Shown here: in pieces, positions 35,615 through 44,313 of the stretch | Position numbering within the stretch: the stretch's first letter is position 1 | Layout of the letters: every line of letters starts with the position of its first letter | DNA from: Lachnospiraceae bacterium | GTDB taxonomy: Bacteria; Bacillota; Clostridia; Lachnospirales; Lachnospiraceae | Direction: 5' to 3' | Length of the DNA: 64,000 nucleotides | NCBI GenBank assembly: GCA_900772845.1 | Contig: CAAGSD010000064.1 | Coordinates: 9,941 to 73,940, forward strand | Notes under the pieces: model-generated | The model's database searches: none | The model's input: only the letters and a program-made list of their open reading frames with translations | Told to the model about the DNA's origin: nothing | Position numbers and translations under genes: made by a program

Positions 35615-35634
35615 GGTTTTTTTATAAATCAGGT

Positions 35635-37062
35635 TCAATCGACGCTTCGTTCATCAACCTGGTGCCCCATATAATAAAATCCATGACATTCATCCAGTGA
35701 AACATTCACAAGCTTTCCCACCAGTGATGCATCTCCCGGAAAATGTACCAGCGTATTATTTGACATTCTTCCGGTCACTAAGGAGCTGTCATTTTCATTG
35801 ATCTCTTCCACCAGTACCTCGCAGATCTGTCCCTGATACCTGGATACCTGTTCCCTGGCTGTTTCCTGCACGGTCTTAAGCACCCGGTCAAACTGCTCCT
35901 TTACCAGGTCTTCCGGCACCTGCTCCATGGCTGCCGCCGGTGTTCCGGTACGTTTAGAATAGATAAACGTAAAAGCATTATCATATTTTACACGACGGAT
36001 CACATCGATGGTCTCGTCTACGTCTTCCTTTGTCTCTCCGGGGAATCCTACGATAATATCCGTAGTGATCGCCATATCCGGAATCTCCTTACGGATCTTC
36101 TCCGCCAGCTCCAGATACTGCTCCTTGGTATAACGACGGTTCATTGCTTTTAATATCTTCGTGGAACCGGACTGCAAAGGAAGATGAAGGTGTCTGCAGA
36201 TCTTTTTGGAATGCTTCATCACCTCGATCAGCTCATCTGACAGATCCTTGGGGTGAGAGGTCATGAAACGGATCCGCTCCAATCCCTCAATTTTTTCTAC
36301 TTCCTGCAAAAGCTGTGCAAAGGTAATGGGCTCTTCCAGATTTTTACCGTAGGAATTTACATTCTGTCCCAGCAGCATGATCTCCACAACACCGTCTGCC
36401 ACCAGTCCCTCGATCTCCCGGATGATATCCTTCGGATTACGGCTGCGCTCCCTGCCACGCACATAAGGTACAATACAGTAGCTGCAGAAATTATTGCAGC
36501 CGAACATAATATTGATACCTGATTTGAAAGAATACTTTCTCTCTACCGGCAGGTCTTCCACGATCTTATCCGTATCCTTCCAGATATCAATGACCATTCC
36601 CTCATTTTCAAACAGGGAACATAACAGCTCTGCGAATTTGAAAATATTATGGGTTCCGAAGATCAGATCCACGAAGCGGTAACTGCTTTTGATCTTCTCG
36701 ATCACGGTGGGTTCCTGCATCATACAGCCGCACAGTGCGATCTTCATGTGAGGATTTTTCCTCTTATAGCCGTTTAATACTCCCAGTCTTCCGTAGACAC
36801 GCTGGTTTGCGTTATCTCTCACCGTACAGGTATTGTAGATCACAAAGTCCGCATTCTCGTCCTCTATGATCTCATAGCCGACTTTTTCCAGAATTCCCAC
36901 CAGTTTTTCCGAATCCCTGGCATTCATCTGGCATCCGAAAGTAGTCACACAGCAGGTAGGCTTTCTGCCCAGTTCTTCTCCAAGCTTTGCCACATGACCG
37001 GAGGCTTTCTCCATAAAATAATACTGTCTGTCGGTTTCGTTCATTTGTGTTACATTTGTCAT
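35635..37062 (-). CDS. miaB: tRNA-2-methylthio-N6-dimethylallyladenosine synthase
   Basis: MiaB is a radical-SAM enzyme that adds a methylthio group to the A37 made by MiaA. The 475-residue protein has the N-terminal UPF0004 domain with three cysteines (TFGCQMNARDSE, NTCTVRDNA, ALCGCMM), the radical-SAM cluster CNNFCSYC, the SAM site HLPLQSGSTKILKAMNRRYT, and a C-terminal TRAM domain (about 400-465). It lies 35 bp downstream of the pepT start with no terminator between. Confidence 0.96.
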   Translation of the reverse strand: MTNVTQMNETDRQYYFMEKASGHVAKLGEELGRKPTCCVTTFGCQMNARDSEKLVGILEKVGYEIIEDENADFVIYNTCTVRDNANQRVYGRLGVLNGYKRKNPHMKIALCGCMMQEPTVIEKIKSSYRFVDLIFGTHNIFKFAELLCSLFENEGMVIDIWKDTDKIVEDLPVERKYSFKSGINIMFGCNNFCSYCIVPYVRGRERSRNPKDIIREIEGLVADGVVEIMLLGQNVNSYGKNLEEPITFAQLLQEVEKIEGLERIRFMTSHPKDLSDELIEVMKHSKKICRHLHLPLQSGSTKILKAMNRRYTKEQYLELAEKIRKEIPDMAITTDIIVGFPGETKEDVDETIDVIRRVKYDNAFTFIYSKRTGTPAAAMEQVPEDLVKEQFDRVLKTVQETAREQVSRYQGQICEVLVEEINENDSSLVTGRMSNNTLVHFPGDASLVGKLVNVSLDECHGFYYMGHQVDERSVD

Positions 37063-37097
37063 ATAAAAAATATTGCCTTTCTAAATATCGGTATCTA

Positions 37098-38330
37098 TTA
37101 TCTGTCTGCGTATTTTGCTGCAATGGCGATCAATAGTTCTGTCGTTTTTTCCATGGACTGTACACAGGCATACTCATATCTGCCGTGATAATTTTCTCCG
37201 CCGGTGCACAGGTTCGGACAGGGCAGCCCCATGAAGGACAGTCTGGCGCCGTCGGTACCGCCGCGGATGGGAGATACCTTGGGTTCGATCCCCAGCTCTT
37301 CCATGGCAGCTTTCGCATTGTCGACCAGGTGCATATGCTGCTCCATGATCTCCCGCATGTTATAATAAGAATCTTTCATATCCACTATAACGGTACCTTC
37401 CCCATACTTCCGGTTCAGGAACTCCGCACAGGACAAGAACAGCTCTTTTTTCTGTTCAAACAGCTGTCTGTTATGATCACGTATAATATAGTCCGCAGTA
37501 ACCTCCTCCACATTGCCGCTTATGGCATCCAGATGGAAGAAGCCCTCATAATCTTCGGTATACATTGGATTCTGCTCCACCGGCAGCAGCTGCTGGAACT
37601 CCTGTGCGATCAGGATGGCATTTTTCATTTTGCCCTTGGCGGAACCTGGATGCACACTTCTGCCATAGACATGAAGCTTTGCTCCTGCGGCATTAAAATT
37701 CTCATATTCCAATTCGCCCAGTGCACCACCGTCTACGGTATACGCATAATCTGCTCCGAACAGCTTCACATCAAAATAATCTGCTCCGGCACCGACTTCC
37801 TCATCCGGGGTAAAACCAATGCGGATCCTGCCGTGTTTTTTCTCAGGATGTTTTAACAGTTCTTCTGCCATAGTCATGATCTCGGCAACTCCTGCTTTGT
37901 CATCTGCGCCAAGCAGCGTCGTCCCATCGGTCACGATCAAATCTTTCCCCACATAATTTAACAGATCCGGGAAATCCGCTGTCTTCATGACAATGTTCTC
38001 TGCTGCATTCAGTACGATATCTTTTCCGTCATACTTCTCCACGATCCGGGGCTTCACATTGGTATCCGTCACCGCAGGCGATGTATCCATATGTGCGATA
38101 AATCCAAGTACCGGTGCATTCTCGCAGCCTGCGGATGCGGGAACGGTGGCATAGACATAGCAGTGCTCCTTATCATAAGTGATCTCTGTGGCACCCATAG
38201 TCTCCAGTTCACTGACAAGCAGACCTGCCAGGTCATGCTGCTTCATGGTGCTGGGGGTCGTGGTGCTCTCTTCACTGGACTGGGTATCGATCTTCACATA
38301 TCGTAAAAAATTCTCTATCGTCTTAGTCAT
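37098..38330 (-). CDS. pepT: Peptidase T (tripeptide aminopeptidase)
   Basis: PepT releases N-terminal residues from tripeptides in the cytoplasm. The 410-residue protein matches the family length and has the zinc-site motifs GFIAHMDTSPA, TLLGADDKAGVAEIM, FTPDEEVGAGADYFD and the C-terminal LCTGGENYHGRYEYA. ATG at 38330 follows TAGGAG; the longer frame to 38441 has no ribosome site. Together with amino-acid importers in the window it points to peptide and amino-acid use. Confidence 0.96.
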   Translation of the reverse strand: MTKTIENFLRYVKIDTQSSEESTTTPSTMKQHDLAGLLVSELETMGATEITYDKEHCYVYATVPASAGCENAPVLGFIAHMDTSPAVTDTNVKPRIVEKYDGKDIVLNAAENIVMKTADFPDLLNYVGKDLIVTDGTTLLGADDKAGVAEIMTMAEELLKHPEKKHGRIRIGFTPDEEVGAGADYFDVKLFGADYAYTVDGGALGELEYENFNAAGAKLHVYGRSVHPGSAKGKMKNAILIAQEFQQLLPVEQNPMYTEDYEGFFHLDAISGNVEEVTADYIIRDHNRQLFEQKKELFLSCAEFLNRKYGEGTVIVDMKDSYYNMREIMEQHMHLVDNAKAAMEELGIEPKVSPIRGGTDGARLSFMGLPCPNLCTGGENYHGRYEYACVQSMEKTTELLIAIAAKYADR

Positions 38331-38481
38331 AATCTCACTCCTAACGTTTCTACACAAATACAACTTATCCGGGCTTGTTCTTCTCTCAAATTCGTATAGC
38401 CCAATCTTATTTATCATATCATGGTGACCGCATCGCTTCAATATTTAATTTCATTTCAGGGGTAATTTCCGGGGTAATGGT

Positions 38482-39855
38482 TCAGAGCTTATAGGTTCTA
38501 ATTTCCCGACAGATTCCCTTCGACAGCATCACTACCGCCAGAAGATTCGGCACCGCCATCAGGCCATTACAGATATCTGAGAAATCCCATACCGCTTCCA
38601 GCGAACAGACGGCACCTAAAAAGGCAGCTATACCATATCCCACTCGGTACCATCCGGTCCGTCGGCATCGTCCCATCAGATATTCAAATGCTTTCTCACC
38701 CTGATATTCCCAGGCAATAATTGTAGCAAACGCAAACAATGCGATAGATAGTGTAAGCATCCATTCCCCCACCCTGCCAAAGGTGGCAGAAAATACAGCG
38801 ATCATAAGCGCCGTTCCGTTCAAAAGCTCCCCCTGCGCATCCCGCTGTCCCAGCATGCCGCTGGATGCTATGGCAAGCCCTGTCAGGGAACAGATCACAA
38901 TGGTATCGATAAAAACTCCCGTCATGCTGATATACCCCTGACGCACCGCATCCGATGTATCTGCGCAAGCCGCACTGATTCCGGCTGCTCCGAGTCCCGC
39001 TTCGTTGGAAAATACGCCACGGGAGACACCATAGCGCATAGCCTGCCTGCCGGAACATAGGAACCCAATACTCCCTCCTGCCATAGCTTCCGGGCAGAAA
39101 GCGCCCCACAGGATCTGCCAAATTCCTGCCGGAAGATTATGTAAATGAGTAAAGATCACCATGCCTGTTCCGAACAGATAAAATACTGCCATACAGGGTA
39201 CCAGATATTCCGTGACCCTTGCTATTTTATCGATCCCTCCAAGGATTACCAGGATCGTAAGGATACCAAGCACCAGTCCTGACGCTGTCCGGTCAACTCC
39301 AAAAGTCACAGCCAGTGCCTCCGCAATAGAATTCCCCTGCGTCATATTCCCCATGCCAAAGGAGGCAAGTACTGCGAATATTGCAAAAAGTACCGCAAGG
39401 ATCCGCCCCATGCATCTATACGGAAATACATTTTGCAGAACATACATGGGACCACCCACCGGTTTCCCCTTGTGATCTCTTACACGATACCTGACACACA
39501 GCGTACTTTCCACCAGTTTGGTTGACAGCCCGATGATCCCGGACAAGAGCATCCAGAACAGTGCACCCGGTCCTCCCAGCGCCATGGCAGCCGCCACGCC
39601 TACGATATTTCCCGTACCTATCGTTGCCGCCAGTTCCGTAGTCAGAGCTGAAAACGAAGAAACCCCTCCCCCATCTGTGCCTTTCCGGCTCTTAGGATGG
39701 AACACCAGACCAAGTGCCGCCAACAGGTTTCTCAAGGGAAGAAAGCGCAGACTTATCATCAGATAGCAGCCACAGCCCAATAATAAAACTATAAGCCAGG
39801 GTCCCCATACGATCCGGTCTGCCTGCTGTAAAAAGCCTGTTACCTCTGTGATCAT
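38482..39855 (-). CDS. Sodium:alanine/glycine symporter (AGCS family)
   Basis: AGCS proteins bring in alanine or glycine with sodium (or protons). The 457-residue protein has about 10-11 membrane segments and the family stretches GGGVSSFSALTTELAATIGTGNIVGVAAA, GGPGALFWMLLSGIIG and VSRGVFSNEAGLGAAG. Part of the substrate site is recognisable, but the exact amino acid is not. GGGAGA lies about 10 bases before the ATG. It follows the two-component operon by 93 bp, with no clear hairpin between, so shared transcription is possible. Confidence 0.92.
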   Translation of the reverse strand: MITEVTGFLQQADRIVWGPWLIVLLLGCGCYLMISLRFLPLRNLLAALGLVFHPKSRKGTDGGGVSSFSALTTELAATIGTGNIVGVAAAMALGGPGALFWMLLSGIIGLSTKLVESTLCVRYRVRDHKGKPVGGPMYVLQNVFPYRCMGRILAVLFAIFAVLASFGMGNMTQGNSIAEALAVTFGVDRTASGLVLGILTILVILGGIDKIARVTEYLVPCMAVFYLFGTGMVIFTHLHNLPAGIWQILWGAFCPEAMAGGSIGFLCSGRQAMRYGVSRGVFSNEAGLGAAGISAACADTSDAVRQGYISMTGVFIDTIVICSLTGLAIASSGMLGQRDAQGELLNGTALMIAVFSATFGRVGEWMLTLSIALFAFATIIAWEYQGEKAFEYLMGRCRRTGWYRVGYGIAAFLGAVCSLEAVWDFSDICNGLMAVPNLLAVVMLSKGICREIRTYKL

Positions 39856-39948
39856 AAAAAGTCTGTCTCCCTGACTTATTTTTCTAAACTATATTCTTTA
39901 TTTTTCTATTTTATGATGCCAGGGTCAAAAGGTCTAAGCGGAATATAT

Positions 39949-40908
39949 TTACTTATTATCCGGCAGAAAACCCGGGATCTTTTCTGCGATCTCCCGAATC
40001 CCGAACAGATATCCGATGCCTTTCTCCAGTTGTCCTTCGGACGCATTGAGCAGTGTTGCGGTCAGATGCAGCTTATGCTCTCCGTATTCCAGATCACACG
40101 TATACTCGTCGTTGTCGTTTTCCATGGTCGCCCTGTCCTTCGCTTCTATTTCAGCTTCTATTTCAGCTTCTTTATCCCACATGATCTGTGCATTGGTATC
40201 ATAAGGCACCTCTCCTTCGATTTCAATATAGGTTTCGGAATTATAATCATGCAGATAGGACTGCATATAATCGGTGATAAAATAATAAGGGGCATCCGCA
40301 CCGATATCATCCCAGGTGACCGGTTCTGTCTCATCTTCCAGCACAACCTTCATAGCATAGAGTGTTCCGGTCTCGGAATCCACGACACACTCTATACTGA
40401 CTCCCGTAACCTCCTCTTCCTTCATGCGCATACAGATGTCATAGGCCATGATCGCAACTCCATCCGACAGCTTTTCATCATACAAAATATATCGTTTGAT
40501 GGAAATGTTATCTGTATCCATATTTTTGAAAAAATAATCCTCCGGGATCACGCCCATATCCTGAAAAGTGTAATTCCATTCCGTATTTAAAATATATTCA
40601 TCTATCAGACTATATATTTCACCATCCGTTTCAGCTTCATAATCCTGTTCAGAGATATAGTACTGTTTTCCCGCAGCGATACCGTCTGCCAGATTTTGAA
40701 GTCTGCGAACGGTGTCTGTCTCATACTCTTCCTTCCAGACGGTATAATCTGTTCCTGTATTCGATATGCTGACTGACTTGGTCAGCCTGCTTTTATCCTG
40801 CAATTGTAATAATACTTCCGGTCCTGCGAACGCAAAGAAGATCAACACGAGCAGTCCACCCATACATAGCAGGAAATTCCGCCGGTTCTTATTCTCCTGT
40901 TTTTTCAT
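39949..40908 (-). CDS. Membrane-anchored protein of unknown function, coupled to a two-component system
   Basis: I do not recognise this 319-residue protein. It has a basic start and one hydrophobic segment (about 12-29, then PEVLLQLQ), so it is likely anchored with a large outside domain. The outside part is acidic and rich in Tyr and Asp. Near residue 255 it has EAEIEAEIEAK, encoded by imperfect 12-base repeats. Its ATG overlaps the histidine-kinase stop (ATGA), so the two are translationally coupled. By analogy with YycH/YycI-type partners it could modulate the kinase; that is inference from position, not homology. Confidence 0.7.
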   Translation of the reverse strand: MKKQENKNRRNFLLCMGGLLVLIFFAFAGPEVLLQLQDKSRLTKSVSISNTGTDYTVWKEEYETDTVRRLQNLADGIAAGKQYYISEQDYEAETDGEIYSLIDEYILNTEWNYTFQDMGVIPEDYFFKNMDTDNISIKRYILYDEKLSDGVAIMAYDICMRMKEEEVTGVSIECVVDSETGTLYAMKVVLEDETEPVTWDDIGADAPYYFITDYMQSYLHDYNSETYIEIEGEVPYDTNAQIMWDKEAEIEAEIEAKDRATMENDNDEYTCDLEYGEHKLHLTATLLNASEGQLEKGIGYLFGIREIAEKIPGFLPDNK

Positions 40909-42383
40909 ATTACGCCTTTTGCTCCCCTGTTGCTTTTATTATTTACAGCCTGCATTTCCCCGGGAAAATATAACCGCATTACCGTGCCTTCTCCAAGCTT
41001 GCTGTCAATCTTCAGTTCCCCCTGATGCAGGGTGATGATCTTCTGACAGAGAGCCATTCCAATACCTGCTCCGCCCTCCTTGCGGGATCTGGACTTATCC
41101 ACCATATAAAAAGCCTCCGTGATCCTCGCAATCTCTTCCTGCGGGATCCCCCTGCCGTTATCCACGACCTTGATCTCATAGCCCTGTGTGCGCTTACTTC
41201 CCTTCATCAGGATAAATCCGCCTTCTTCCACGGCCTTTACGGCATTATCCAGCAGATTATATAACAGTGACAAAAGCAGATCCCTGTCACCCAGGATCAC
41301 CCCTCTTTCCAGATCGATCTTTCCCCGGATCCCTTTACGTTCAAAGGGGATCCGCATCGTATCCCGGATATTTTCCTCCAGTTCTTTCGTCTGAATCTTC
41401 TTGAATTCTAATTCCTGTCTGTCCATTCCCACCAGCTCCAGCAATTTGTGAGACAGGCTTTCCAGACGTTTTCCCTGACTGAAAATATAATAGGTGGCTT
41501 CGCCCCGCTCCTGCTCTGTCAGTTCATAGGAGTTCAGCATATCCGCATATCCGATGATGGAAGTCAGCGGTGTCTTGAGTTCATGGGCAAACGCTGCTGT
41601 AAAATCCTCCTTCTGTTTTGCTTCCAGCTCTTTTTCCTCCATCTGGCGTACCAGTCTGTCCGTCATCCGGTTAAAGCTCCGGGACAATTCTCCAATCTCG
41701 TCTGTGCCCTGATAGACAGCCCTCTTCTCAAAATCCCCTCCTGCAATCCTTCCTGCAGTGCGGTTTAACTGCTCTATGGGGTAGGTCAGATATCTGGACA
41801 GCAAAAAAGCTGCCAGACCACCGATCACCAGCAGACCTGCCAGAGCAATACCATATTGCCGCATCATATTACTCCGCTCTTCATAAATGCCGCTCAGGTC
41901 CTTCAGGATCCCAAGATATACCGTATCTGCCGAATCCGTCGGCTGATCTGCGATGATGCTGAGCAGGTAATAACTCGTTTCCACCTTGCGGACACCGTAG
42001 ACCTGATCTGCACCGGGGTCAAAAGTCCGGATCATTTCTTCTGCAAGGCTCCTGATCTCATCCTGCGGCAGCTTCAGACTGCCCTCCAGAGTGATCGTGC
42101 CATCCGTTTCAAGGATCATACATTCCGTACCGCTTTGATCCGTCATCCGTTCTGTCGCGGAATTTCCCGCTTGTATCCCCGCAAATTCCGCTCCGTATTT
42201 TTCCATGTTCTGATACACCATATCATAAATGGTCTGAAAGAGAAGATTCTCACGTTTTCCCTGCTCCGTCTCTCTTTCTAACATACGGTTAAAATAGGAA
42301 AACAACATAAAGCTTCCAAACAGCATGAAGGCTGCCGTAAGGAGTGCTGTGATGGAGAAAAATAATTTATGCGTGAACTTCAT
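40905..42383 (-). CDS. Sensor histidine kinase
   Basis: This 492-residue HisKA-type kinase has two membrane segments (about 8-31 and 176-198) flanking an outside sensor region of about 145 residues, then HAMP (199-250), a dimerisation domain with His267 in AAFAHELKTPLTS, and an ATPase domain with LLYNLLDNAVKA, VVDNGRGIPQEEI and KEGGAGIGMALCQ. It overlaps the regulator gene by 17 bp and the next gene by 4 bp. The signal is unknown. Kinases of this BaeS/PhoR-like layout often sense envelope stress. Confidence 0.93.
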   Translation of the reverse strand: MKFTHKLFFSITALLTAAFMLFGSFMLFSYFNRMLERETEQGKRENLLFQTIYDMVYQNMEKYGAEFAGIQAGNSATERMTDQSGTECMILETDGTITLEGSLKLPQDEIRSLAEEMIRTFDPGADQVYGVRKVETSYYLLSIIADQPTDSADTVYLGILKDLSGIYEERSNMMRQYGIALAGLLVIGGLAAFLLSRYLTYPIEQLNRTAGRIAGGDFEKRAVYQGTDEIGELSRSFNRMTDRLVRQMEEKELEAKQKEDFTAAFAHELKTPLTSIIGYADMLNSYELTEQERGEATYYIFSQGKRLESLSHKLLELVGMDRQELEFKKIQTKELEENIRDTMRIPFERKGIRGKIDLERGVILGDRDLLLSLLYNLLDNAVKAVEEGGFILMKGSKRTQGYEIKVVDNGRGIPQEEIARITEAFYMVDKSRSRKEGGAGIGMALCQKIITLHQGELKIDSKLGEGTVMRLYFPGEMQAVNNKSNRGAKGVI

Positions 42384-43029
42384 TCAAACGATACCCCACT
42401 TTATATACCGCTATAATAATATTTTCCCAATGTAGCTTTTTCTTCAGCCGCTGCACATGCAGATCCACGGTCCGGCTCTGCCCCATATATTCGCCACCCC
42501 ATACAGTCTCATATATGGTTTCCCGGTACAACGCCCTGTTTTTATTCCTGGCAAATAATAACAGCAGATCGAATTCCTTCGGTGTCAGATAGATTTCCTC
42601 CCCGTCCAGCGTCACTCTGTGGGATGCTGTGTCAATGGTGACATTGCAGACTGAAATAACCGTCTCCGTCTTATGATATCTGCGCAACACCGCCTCCACT
42701 CTGGCAAGCAGTTCTACGATCTCAAATGGCTTGGGCAGATAATCATCCGCCCCCATTCGGAGTCCTTTCACCTTATGCTCTGTCGATCCCAGTGCCGTCA
42801 GGAAGATCACCGGGATCTCGCAAGCTTTTGCGTAATCCATCAGCTCATAGCCGTTGATCCCCGGCAGCATGATATCTAACAGTGCGAGATCAAATTTCTC
42901 CCGTTCCATAAGATCTGCCGCACTTTTCCCATCCGGCGCCCAGGTACAAAAATACCCTGCCCTTGTCAGATTTATCCGGATCAGATTAGCAATCGGCTCT
43001 TCATCTTCCGCAATTAATATTCTAAACAT
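42367..43029 (-). CDS. Response regulator, OmpR/PhoB family
   Basis: The 220-residue protein has a receiver domain (1-118) with acidic pocket AEDEE, phospho-acceptor Asp52 in LALLDIMLPG, Thr in IFLTALG and Lys in YLPKPFE, then a winged-helix DNA-binding domain (about 125-220, LTPKEFDLLLLFARN; SRTVDLHVQRLKKKL). ATG at 43029 is preferred since the predicted transcript starts near 43060, leaving no room for a ribosome site before an earlier ATG at 43056. It pairs with the kinase downstream. Confidence 0.94.
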   Translation of the reverse strand: MFRILIAEDEEPIANLIRINLTRAGYFCTWAPDGKSAADLMEREKFDLALLDIMLPGINGYELMDYAKACEIPVIFLTALGSTEHKVKGLRMGADDYLPKPFEIVELLARVEAVLRRYHKTETVISVCNVTIDTASHRVTLDGEEIYLTPKEFDLLLLFARNKNRALYRETIYETVWGGEYMGQSRTVDLHVQRLKKKLHWENIIIAVYKVGYRLNEVHA

Positions 43030-43066
43030 TTCCCTGTCCCTCAATGTGTTTTTCATTATTTCTCAC

Positions 43067-43075
43067 ATTATAACA
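43067..43075 (-). promoter_or_regulatory. Extended -10 promoter of the two-component operon
   Basis: TGTTATAAT on the minus strand (-10 TATAAT at 43067-43072, TG at 43074-43075). No good -35 is visible, consistent with an extended -10 promoter or an activator-dependent one. The predicted start is near 43060. Confidence 0.55.
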
Positions 43076-43152
43076 CGTTTTCTCCGTACATCGTACTCCC
43101 AAAATCCTAACAGACATTTGTATCCAAATTGTATCTGCTTATTTTATTCTGC

Positions 43153-43179
43153 ACTCTTTTTTCCTCCCTTCATACCATA
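43153..43179 (+). promoter_or_regulatory. Mother-cell sigma (SigK/SigE-like) promoter of cotJABC
   Basis: AC at 43153-43154, 16 bases, then CATACCATA (43171-43179) matches the SigK pattern AC-N16-CATANNNTA. The SigE -10 (CATANNNT) also fits, but no SigE -35 is visible. In Bacillus subtilis cotJ is SigE-dependent, so either mother-cell factor is possible. The predicted start is near 43186, about 24 bases before cotJA. Confidence 0.55.
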
Positions 43180-43209
43180 ATAACAAATGAATTTTCAGAA
43201 AGGATCGCT

Positions 43210-43380
43210 ATGAAAGACTATTCTTTTGAGGAACGTTTTGAAAAATATCCTCTTGCCATGGCTTATGTTCCCTGGCAGCATTTTTCCAAAATATGCGAAA
43301 ATCTGGAAAAAGGCTACCAGGACGGCACTATTTTTCCAGAACTGAATAAACCATTTACAGGAAGGAGATGTGTAAAATGA
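43210..43380 (+). CDS. cotJA: Spore coat-associated protein CotJA
   Basis: This small 56-residue protein, starting MKDYSFEERFEKYPLAMAYV and containing PWQHFSKICENLEKGYQDGTIFPEL, is the CotJA family. In Bacillus it forms part of the inner spore coat with CotJB and CotJC. ATG at 43210 has AAAGGA five bases upstream; the longer frame is unsupported. It overlaps cotJB by four bases. Its presence argues that the organism makes endospores. Confidence 0.93.
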   Translation: MKDYSFEERFEKYPLAMAYVPWQHFSKICENLEKGYQDGTIFPELNKPFTGRRCVK

Positions 43381-43631
43381 ACAGCGAAACAAAAATGCTG
43401 CATGATATCGGCATTGTAGACTTTGTACTGACAGATCTGATGCTGTATCTGGATACTCATCCCACAGATCAGAATGCCATGGAATATTTTAATCACTATG
43501 CAAGAATCAAGGCACAGATGGAGCGAGAATTCTCCAGAGAATATTATCCGCTGCGAAAAGATCTTGCAGAAAGCAACAGAGAATGGCGCTGGGGCAAGGC
43601 TCCCCTGCCATGGCAAGGAGGATGTAACTGA
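43377..43631 (+). CDS. cotJB: Spore coat protein CotJB
   Basis: The 84-residue protein has the CotJB family pattern LHDIGIVDFVLTDLMLYLDTHP and ends ESNREWRWGKAPLPWQGG. AAGGAG lies nine bases before the ATG, which overlaps the cotJA stop. It shares one base with cotJC (TGATG), so the three genes are translationally coupled. Confidence 0.94.
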   Translation: MNSETKMLHDIGIVDFVLTDLMLYLDTHPTDQNAMEYFNHYARIKAQMEREFSREYYPLRKDLAESNREWRWGKAPLPWQGGCN

Positions 43632-44254
43632 TGTGGAGTTATGAAAAAAGATTACAATTCCCGGTAAATATCAAGGAACCCAATGCCAAACTGGCTCAGG
43701 TCATTATCTCCCAGTACGGCGGCCCGGACGGGGAAATGGGTGCCAGCATGCGCTACCTGTCCCAGCGGTATTCCATGCCCTTTAAGGAAGTGGCTGGACT
43801 GTTAACAGATATCGGCACAGAAGAGCTGGCTCACCTCGAGATGGTAGCCACCATCGTTCATCAGCTGACCCGGGACCTCTCCATGGAGGAAATCGAAAAA
43901 AGCGGTTTTGCCAATTATTACGTAGACCATACCATCGGAGTCTGGCCCCAGGCAGCAGGCGGTGTCCCTTTCAATGCCTGTGAATTCCAGGTCAAAGGAG
44001 ATATCCTCACCGATCTGCATGAAGATATGGCAGCAGAGCAGAAAGCCCGTTCCACCTACGACAATATCCTGCGCCTGATCAAGGATCCGGATGTCTGCGA
44101 GCCCATCAAGTTCCTGCGTGCCCGTGAAATCGTCCATTACCAGCGTTTCGGCGAAGCCCTGCGTATCGCTCAGGATCATCTGAATTCCAAGAACTTCTAT
44201 GCGTTCAATCCCGGATTTGACCGCTGTGATTCCTGTGATTCCTGTGGCAGCTAA
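43631..44254 (+). CDS. cotJC: Spore coat protein CotJC (manganese catalase family)
   Basis: CotJC is a di-manganese catalase-like coat protein. The 207-residue protein starts MWSYEKRLQFPVNIKEPNAK and has the ferritin-like helices with metal ligands in TDIGTEELAHLEMVATI, LHEDMAAEQKARSTYD and LRAREIVHYQRFGEAL. The C-terminus ends RCDSCDSCGS, a small cysteine cluster from tandem nine-base repeats, which may crosslink in the coat. A bidirectional terminator follows at 44259-44292. Confidence 0.94.
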   Translation: MWSYEKRLQFPVNIKEPNAKLAQVIISQYGGPDGEMGASMRYLSQRYSMPFKEVAGLLTDIGTEELAHLEMVATIVHQLTRDLSMEEIEKSGFANYYVDHTIGVWPQAAGGVPFNACEFQVKGDILTDLHEDMAAEQKARSTYDNILRLIKDPDVCEPIKFLRAREIVHYQRFGEALRIAQDHLNSKNFYAFNPGFDRCDSCDSCGS

Positions 44255-44258
44255 ACAG

Positions 44259-44292
44259 AAAAAGTGATGCGGTATCTGCCGCATCACTTTTT
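44259..44292. terminator. Bidirectional terminator between cotJC and thrC
   Basis: Arms 44259-44272 and 44279-44292 form a perfect 14-bp stem (AAAAAGTGATGCGG) with a six-base loop. Its A-run and T-run ends serve both strands, ending cotJABC (plus) and thrC (minus). Confidence 0.92.
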
Positions 44293-44313
44293 CTTATACG
44301 CTTTCCTCTCCTG

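Noticed and set aside
38331..38481. Clear promoter for pepT
   Set aside because: Candidate -35 boxes such as TTGAGA are present, but no acceptable -10 lies at 16-18 bp, so I did not annotate one.
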